Positions 57,513 to 64,000 of a stretch of DNA of 64,000 bases are shown one piece after another (positions within the stretch are counted from its first letter, which is position 1; each line of letters starts with the position of its first letter). A program made the translations under genes and the position numbers. Under the pieces are notes generated by a model. It worked only from the letters and a program-made list of their open reading frames with translations. It was not told the DNA's origin and searched no databases. The stretch comes from Dermatemys mawii (taxonomy: Eukaryota > Chordata > Testudines > Dermatemydidae). The DNA lies in contig ML677385.1 of the NCBI GenBank assembly GCA_007922305.1, forward strand, positions 3,497,235-3,561,234, in the 5' to 3' direction.

Positions 57513-57767
57513 CTCTTCTCTCGCTATTCACACCTCCAGTTCAGCTGCTAGAGGAACACCTCACCCTCCCTGATTAGAGATAACAAGCTGGTTCAGCCTG
57601 ATTGGACTAACCTTGTTATCTCCCACCTGGTTCTTGCCTACCTATTTATACCTGCCCCTGGATACTTCCACTGCATGCATCCGACGAAGTGGGTATTAGC
57701 CCACGAAAGCTTATGCTCTAAAAAATGTTAGTTAGTCTTTAAGGTGCCACAGGACTCTTTGTCACTT
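57499..57767. repeat. Right inverted arm of the Penelope-like element
   Basis: Reverse complement of 55150-55418. In element sense it is at the 5' end and is inverted relative to the 3' arm. The last three bases overlap the target duplication. Confidence 0.9.
57677..57718 (+). ncRNA. Hammerhead-ribozyme-like motif
   Basis: Core box CCGACGA (57681-57687; consensus CTGANGA, one mismatch), an extra A, stem II GTGGG/CCCAC (57689-57693 with 57700-57704) closed by a six-base loop, GAAA (57705-57708), then a short stem III (AGC/GCT, 57708-57710 with 57715-57717) and C at 57718 as the expected cleavage base. Hammerhead motifs are known in Penelope-like elements. Stem I is weak. The T-to-C change at the second core base and the inserted A should reduce or abolish activity. 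Confidence 0.45.
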
Positions 57768-57777
57768 GAGAAAAGTA
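57765..57777. repeat. Right target-site duplication of the Penelope-like element
   Basis: CTTGAGAAAAGTA, identical to 55103-55115. Confidence 0.9.
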
Positions 57778-58570
57778 GTCATGAGTAGAAGCCTAAAGGA
57801 ATCAGAGAGAGGGGGCATGGGATTTACCTGGACAAAAGTATTTGCTTTTACACTCTGGCCAAGAAACACCAAGTTTAAGGAAGAAGTTGATTGAAAGAAC
57901 ATCTAATATTTCAGAATACTTTAGAAGTTGGATGGAACTCCAGGAAGTGTGTTTACTTCCCTCCTTTCCCACAGCCTCAATGATAAGATAGCATTATCCA
58001 GTTTTTAAAAGTCTTCTTTACTGATTGGTTGTGCAAGCATGCATATAAATATATTGTCCAGTTAATTAACATTCTAAGGAGGTGGTATTTTCCCTGGGTC
58101 AAGAACTGAATTCTATCTGTGACATCACTTCAACTTTTATGCATTATATATTCTTCAACTTCATTCTTTTTAATCTCTGCCTCCTTTTTCAATCTAAAAT
58201 CATTGCGCATCATTTTCTCCTATAAATATATCATCTTTTTTACCCTACAGCAAGGTACGGGACTGCATATCTAGCTCCACAATTCTCACATGTGCAATAT
58301 ACAACCCCAAAAATGCCCAACATTTCAACCACCCCTCCTTTTTGGGGGCTAAAACAAAGTCTTGTAGCAATGGTTCTGTTTAGAGTTTCCATAGCAATAT
58401 GCAGATTTGTATCACTGTGAATGCAATGGGTTTAAAGAGCAGTTAATAGATTGCTGGATAGCTCAGGAATTCAAAACCTTTCACTGGTTGATCATGAGTT
58501 TAAAGTCAGCGCAGTATGATGGGGCCAATGATAACAACTGCTACCATTGATAGGGATAGACTGATAAGTA
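57778..58570. other. No gene recognised
   Basis: A/T-rich unique-looking sequence on the right flank of the Penelope-like insertion. Confidence 0.35.
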
Positions 58571-58985
58571 GAGCAGGTCAAAACTCGGAATTTCAGTTCC
58601 ATAGGAAATTCCAAAGTTTTGAATTCCCCCGCTCCCCCCATTTTAAATTGTAATTAAAAGTAAAATATTCCCATGAAATTAAATTAATTTTAGATCAATT
58701 GGAACACTTCATACTGATTTTACTTTTTTTATTGTAAAGTAATGTACTATACAATTAAAAATAAAATATAAAAGTAAAATATAAAATAAATTTAAATTTA
58801 AAAACAAATAGTTGTTTCAAAATGAAAAACTAAAAAGTCCTATTCCAATAAGGGACTTTCAGGGATGGCGGGATTCTAAACAAAATTACGTTGTAGTTAA
58901 CATGTTCCTGTGGAACTTTCAGCTTTCTATCAACTGAAATTTTCTAACATGAAAAATTTCCATCAAAAAACTTTAGACCAGCTCT
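58571..58985. repeat. AGAGCTGGTC-type foldback element
   Basis: The left end GAGCAGGTCAAAA and the right end TTTAGACCAGCTC are inverted repeats. The centre (58730-58815) is almost entirely A and T. It is the best copy of the group also seen at 26221 and 53241. Confidence 0.6.
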
Positions 58986-59925
58986 TTGGATAGGGATCAT
59001 TAAAATTTGAGAGCTGGACAGTGTGAAATGAGTTGGAAGTTCCTGTTAGAGGGGCTTCCATATCAAAAACTACCTCTACAACCTGCTCTGATGACCAATC
59101 TCAACAGAGCAGACACGACTGATTGAGCACAGAGATGAAATCACGTACTTTCCACTATAAATCAAGATCTAAAAAGTCCTATTGGTGGGAAACTTTGAAA
59201 AATATTTAATTTAGAGGTGATTCAGTTAATAGGAGCTCAGATACTATGGTGATGTGTGCGGTATAAGAACCTATATAGAATGGAATTATATACGTTGTGT
59301 GTCTCTTCCTGATCTTTAATTACAAAGACCATTTTGGATGGATTTTTTTTTTTCAGATTTCATTTGATTATTTCCACAGGATATCCTAATAATCTGCTTA
59401 TGACATTTTTCCACAACAATCAGTTGTGATATTACAAACAGGATTATGGCTTCAGTAGGAATAAGTAGATGGGGCAGACAAACTCATAAACATACATAGC
59501 AAGTTTTCATATACATTTTCCCTATTTAATAAAATGGCAAAGAAAGAGAAATATAGAAAGTATGTTACAGAATATAGTACATCAGAAGACTATTATCCAT
59601 GCGATGTCGATTGATCTTTAAAAACAGGCAGTTTATTTCTTAGGTAATTGCCTCAGGAGTTCCTCCAAGCAAGGCCAGAGGGCTGAAACATCAGATGTCC
59701 TTATATTTTCCCCATGTCCATAAAAATAAAATTAAATTAAAAAGTCACCATGTGTTATATGAGCAGTCAGTTTTTGCTACTTCTGTAGCAATAAATGGAG
59801 TGTCCAAAGATGTTGGGTTCTAACTTTTGTTTAGATGCTCATTTCCTTGAAGGGTCACTTTCTACTTGTCTGTTATTCTCATGATAGAATTTTAAGAATT
59901 TCATCTCAGTAATATGAGATGAGTT
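58986..59925. other. No gene recognised; SINE-like tail at 59232-59275
   Basis: GCTCAGATACTATGGTGATG, then GTGCGGTATAAGAACCTATA, resembles a MIR-type or LINE-type tail. The rest is not recognised. Confidence 0.35.
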
Positions 59926-60026
59926 AGGGCAGAGATTGTCTATTGCTCAGTTTATAAAGCACCTCGCACAAAGAGGCCTTTCTCTGTCAGTTGACCTGTT
60001 GGTGATACTGTAATAAAATAATAATA
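59926..60026 (+). repeat. Ancient LINE (L2/CR1-type) 3' tail
   Basis: GGGCAGAGATTGTCTATTGC, then AAGCACCTCGCACAAAGAGG and ACTGTAATAAAATAATAATA follow the same widespread tail as at 50525-50815. Confidence 0.45.
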
Positions 60027-60994
60027 AGGAAGGCCATTTTCTAAAACCACAAATATCTGTTAATACAAAAACCAAACCACAACAAAAAAACAAAATATCC
60101 CTTCTGCCTTTAACACTTTGTATTCAGAACCTATAAAGCTACAATTCCTTTCTCTAGAAAGCACTGGGAAGTGCAGAGGAATCCTGCAAAACTGGAAATG
60201 GGGCTAGGGGATCCTCACAGCTCAGCCCAGTATTTATGAGCTACTTTGGAAATACAGTTGATCTGAGGAAAGTTGGTTTATAATCATTTTTTAAAAAGCA
60301 ACCTGGTTAGCTAACTGGGTTCTTCCTCAGAGATCAGTCTTACCCAGAAATAGACATGACCTGTGAGGCAAGAAATGGTGCTAAATCCTGCTTCCCTTTC
60401 ATGAAAAACGCTATTGAAGTTAATGAGGCTACTCATGTATTTATGAAGAGCAAGATATGGCCCTTGAAAAAAATCAAAGATGGTAAAAGAAAAGCCACAG
60501 CAAACCAATCATCTTGATAATATTCCTTCAACTCATAGTATACCCCTCAACCATCTCAGTTTAAAATCTTCATATACAACATCCTCCAAATATCAGACTT
60601 TGCCCTGATATTTTTTGTTGTGTATTTTCATGAGCTATAGTTATATTTTCCTCTTGGTATGCCATAGTGTCTGACATGAAACACATCCAAGTGTGCTGAA
60701 TGCCCAATAAACCTAATGAAGTTGTCTCTCTGTTGTCATTCATCTTCAGCAGGGAGCCAGAGGTAGCTCTTCTGTCTCCTACAGTAATTCACCTTGTCAG
60801 ACTGAGAATAGAAAGAAGAGAAGGAAAAGGGCACCATGTGATTTGGATACTTCTATGTGGTATAGCCATCCTTGAGTTGGGCTGTTCCTCTAATAACCAG
60901 TGAGAGTCTTCCTAATATCTGATAGCTCACCACTTTGAGCAGGGAATTGCTGTAATTATTTTTTGGAAAGGTGAAAAAAACAACAACCCCTATT
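60027..60994. other. No gene recognised
   Basis: Nothing recognised. Confidence 0.3.
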
Positions 60995-61083
60995 TGGTCC
61001 TGATCCTCAGCAGGTGTAAATCACCATAGTTCCATTGAAGCCAAAGAAGTGGCATCGATTTATAGGAGAAGAGGATCTGGCTG
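60995..61083. repeat. Foldback MITE
   Basis: TGGTCCTGATCCTCAGCAGG faces GAGGATCTGGCTG at the right end; AAATCACCATAGTTCCATTG and GGCATCGATTTATA are the inner halves. The family core is CCATTGAAGCC. Confidence 0.55.
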
Positions 61084-62626
61084 TAGCATTCATATTTGAT
61101 TACTAGGATATGGGTACTTTTAAAGTGAATAATAATGGTCATATTGAAAAATGTAGTATTCCTAAGGCTCGTTGAATGGTTTTACTTCCCTATATGAACA
61201 AGGAGAAATATTCAACACTAGTTTAACTACACTGACCTTCTGTCAGTGATCAATTTGGACCTAGAATTTTATTCCTATGCATGACGTTACTGTTTCTCTC
61301 ACGTTACAATACATCTGGCTGAAGGAACTAAACCATAGATGTCTACATTTTGGACTTTGTAAAAACTTTTCACTCTGGGCCTCATTTGGACCTTCTCACT
61401 AGCTGTGTAACACAACAAAGTGACACCGCTGTAAAGCCAGAGTAAGTAAGATCAGGATCAGGTTCTCTGTATGCCATAATGAGTTTTTAAAGACTAACTA
61501 CAAACCAATATCATCACGGATTGGTATGATAGTGATTATGCAATACAAATACATAAAACAGAATAGATTTTGTTTCAACAGAGTACGTTTGATATTTGGG
61601 CACCCTAGAGTGCTACACAAAGTATTGATTTAAATATAGTTAAACACACTGAAATAGCTTGCCCACTGGAACCTTCTACTGTGAACTAGCCTTGTGTAGC
61701 TAGGCAGGGAAATAACATAATAGGAGGGAATTAAGACCCTTCCCCTTCTTGTGTGAGCTTTCTAAGGACTTCTCAGAATCCCAGCACTTGCACTTGGGTG
61801 TGGGGAATGAGAAGGATGTTGGGATTGAGTATCTGTGTTCACCTGGAAGAAACTGTGCCAAGAATAGCTGAAGCAAAGGCTCCAGCCCTATGTGCCAGCC
61901 AGCACGACTGGCAGAACACACTGTGGGGAATATGTTGCACCTTGAAAACAGGTATCTCAAATCACTCCCTCCGGCACAACAAAGGAGTGCATGGAGATAC
62001 TGTACAGTGCTCCTTACTTCAGACTATACCTGAAGGCACAAGTTAGCCCTAAGAGATGGGATGTTGGCCAAGACTCTGGAGTTAGACCTTCCAACTGGCT
62101 AAGGACCCATTGTGGGACACACGGAATGGAATGAGGAGTCTAAATTTATGCCAGAAGAAAAATATTAGGGCAGAACATTTACTAATTCAGGATTTATCCA
62201 TTTGGTATTAATTAATAATTTTCTACAGCAGTTGATATTTAGGGTTTAGAATGTCACAACTGTGTCACTTGCATATGATGAGACAGCACCTGGTTTGTGT
62301 GGGGGAGGCTCAGTGCAAGTCGTGAGGGCATGATTCTGCTTCCACTGAAGTCCAGATGTGACCTTCAAATATGGGACAAGTGAGATCTATGAGGTAATCC
62401 CCTACTCTTGTCAGAAGGTGTCATTGGATCTTTAATGTCTATTAGACATGGGCTAAAAGAGCCATCTTCTCCAACGTCAAAAGACACATCAACTTCGGTA
62501 GTGCAAAACACTCCTTCCTCCACACCGGCTTAGTATTACCTTGAAGTGCTAACATTGCCATGATGTCCTGATTTTAACTTAAATACTTTGGCCATGATTT
62601 TGAAATTCTTACTTAGCACCTAGGTG
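61084..62626. other. No gene recognised
   Basis: The 97-codon frame at 61753-62046 and the 86-codon minus frame opposite show no family features. A GATCAGGATCAGG phrase near 61451 may be another foldback scrap. Confidence 0.3.
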
Positions 62627-62711
62627 GCCCAATTTTCAGAGGTGCTATGCCAATGAAACATTGAAGTCAATGGGAGTGGTGGATGTTCATCAGCTTTTGA
62701 AAACTGGGTCA
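62627..62711. repeat. Foldback MITE
   Basis: GCCCAATTTTCAGAGGTGCT faces AGCTTTTGAAAACTGGGTC; the centre is ACATTGAAGTCAATGGGAG, close to a perfect palindrome. Confidence 0.6.
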
Positions 62712-62716
62712 TTAGA

Positions 62717-62829
62717 CCCCAATCCTGCACGTGCATAACCTTATGCAAGGGAGCAGTCCTCCAGGCTTCAATGGAATTACTCACTTGCATACATTTAAGC
62801 AATGATGTAAGTCTTTGCAGAATTGGGGA
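62717..62829. repeat. Foldback MITE
   Basis: CCCCAATCCTGCA and TGCAGAATTGGGG are inverted repeats (one mismatch in 13). The inner parts GTGCATAACCTTATGCAAGG and GGCTTCAATGGAATTACTCAC match the family seen at 5198-5312. Confidence 0.65.
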
Positions 62830-63554
62830 ATTGTTTTGGTGCTTAAATATAGACTTAAAAGATTAAATTCTCTGAAGAAATAAGTCTAGAAAAGAAATCT
62901 TACTGAAAATATTGACTATATTGCAGAAAAGTCTGGGTAATCTCAGCAGGAAACAAATGAATCAGCTAAAGCACTCTTAAGGGGCAACTGAATATTATAC
63001 TTGAGCTATGAATCATAATAGCCGGGTTCAGCTTCTTAGATTCCTACACAGATTTGCTTAAATGTCACCAGGTTATCTGCTGAAATTTTATAAGTGGGCA
63101 CCCTAATTTAACCATTAGTAGCAATTTTTCATACTGTGGACTCCTTTGGTACATATGCTGTGTGTGGGCACAAGTAGTTGCAGATAAAGCTTTGGTCATG
63201 TAAACATTTAAGTACCAAGAGCGATCAGGTATTTACATATCCAAATGATCTCAGCTGTGATCGCAAATATCTGTGGTTGCAAAAGTACATATGGGGTTAT
63301 TTGTGCCCTCAATTTTATGAGGAGAAAAGGAGAGGCTGTGTGAAAGAAGAACTGGAAACCAAGCCATTAATGTACTACTTGTCACACATATTTGTAGGAA
63401 ATGATGCTGAAACACGGATATAGAAGGCATCTACATTCTGGAATAGCAGGCCAGGTGCTTAAGTTATTGTACTAAAGAGTGATTATGCAAGAGACGCAAG
63501 TTCTAGTAACAAGTGTCATCAGTTTTTTTGACTTCAGTTTGAATTGGACTTGTA
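62830..63554. other. No gene recognised
   Basis: Nothing recognised; the 81-codon frame at 63178-63423 shows no family features. Confidence 0.3.
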
Positions 63555-63610
63555 GGGTGAGATTTTCAAAAGCACTCACTGTTGGGCTAACTGTTCTACA
63601 AATCTCACCC
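63555..63610. repeat. Foldback MITE, internally deleted
   Basis: GGGTGAGATTT (63555-63565) and AAATCTCACCC (63600-63610) are perfect 11-bp inverted repeats around TTCAAAAGCACTCACTGTTGG. Longer copies of this family carry a CCATTGAAGTC centre that is missing here. Confidence 0.6.
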
Positions 63611-64000
63611 TTTAAAGCTAAGGGCGTCATGGGAGTTCTGCTAAACACACAGAATGCTCTAACATCACCTCTTCCCAGCTAGAGGGAGCTCGACTACAAT
63701 CAAAGGGCATGTGGGGTTTGGGAGTATTATTATTTAATTTATTAATAAGCAGTCCAGGAAAAAGTCTGAATGAAATTGTGAGGATCCTTACTTCTGGGAA
63801 TCTTTGGCAAATGGCTCCTGCTGCGGTTGGGTAGACAGCAGATAGCTCACCCTGGTTGCCTGAAGCCTCTACAACATAAAGACAGTCAAAACAAACTTTC
63901 TGAAATAATTTACAGGAATTATTTAGGAGTTAATGTTGCAATATGTAGGGAGGGATTCCCCCGCCTTTGGAATGTTTTGAGAGAAAATAGATCTCCTGCT
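63611..64000. other. No gene recognised
   Basis: Nothing recognised to the end of the window. Confidence 0.3.

Larger units (their letters stand above)
55116..57764 (-). mobile_element. Young Penelope-like retroelement, 5'-truncated, inverted arms
   Basis: The element is 2649 bp and lies between two exact 13-bp copies of CTTGAGAAAAGTA. The coding sense is minus. Two arms (55150-55418 and 57499-57767) are inverted copies that match at every position I compared. The left, 3' side has 34 extra bases outside the arm (55116-55149), which in sense orientation end CACGGCTACCCCTCTGA, a usual end of this family. Between the arms lies one long open frame for RT and GIY-YIG endonuclease. Inverted or direct terminal arms are known in Penelope-like elements. 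The exact arm identity and duplication point to a recent insertion. Recent activity needs a complete source copy elsewhere, because this one lacks the 5' coding part. Confidence 0.9.

Noticed and set aside
1..64000. CRISPR arrays, rRNA, operons, bacterial-type signals
   Set aside because: The sequence is vertebrate; no regular spacer array or rRNA is present, and I found no convincing tRNA gene.

Overview
The window looks like intergenic or intronic DNA of a sauropsid vertebrate, most likely a turtle. No intact host gene is visible. Nearly everything recognisable is transposon-derived: CR1 LINEs whose 3' ends run into a TTCTTATGTTCTTATG tail, many short hAT-like and Tc1/mariner-like DNA elements, MIR fragments and Penelope-like elements. 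The turtle assignment is inferred from this repertoire; a crocodilian or other sauropsid is not excluded. Two runs of 10 N (6789-6798 and 27240-27249) are assembly gaps.

The best feature is a young Penelope-like retroelement at 55116-57764. It has a 13-bp target-site duplication and two inverted terminal arms of 269 bp that look identical by eye. A long minus-strand frame carries a reverse transcriptase with a YIDD motif followed by a GIY-YIG endonuclease. The frame has no internal stop, but it starts exactly at an arm junction and lacks an upstream ATG, so the copy is probably 5'-truncated. Each arm holds a hammerhead-ribozyme-like motif. An older, decayed relative lies at 42060-43075 and keeps different parts of the same ribozyme-like motif.

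From left to right: antisense CR1 (1-430); a CR1 reverse-transcriptase scrap (1650-1925); a 1.7-kb palindromic hAT element with an 8-bp duplication and a broken transposase (2173-3866); a CR1 containing two younger DNA-element insertions (3987-5190); a CR1 split by an N gap (6405-7357); mostly unrecognised sequence with small DNA elements (7.4-19.4 kb); a hAT transposase remnant (19450-20160); a possible LTR (22180-22645); a broken Myb/SANT-like exon with a good splice donor (23089-23715); two TIR elements (24521-24926, 28430-28751); MIR copies; a GC-rich block with a decayed minisatellite (32260-33238); antisense CR1 (33245-34340); an L2-like LINE end (34925-35670); a TTTC microsatellite (38547-38623); an old RTE-like LINE (44480-47640); and a tail of small hAT, foldback and CR1 pieces around the young Penelope-like element.

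The elements do not form a pathway. Their nesting gives a relative timeline: MIR, L2-like and RTE-like pieces and most CR1 are old and broken, the hAT elements with readable target duplications are intermediate, and the Penelope-like copy at 55.1-57.8 kb is the youngest.
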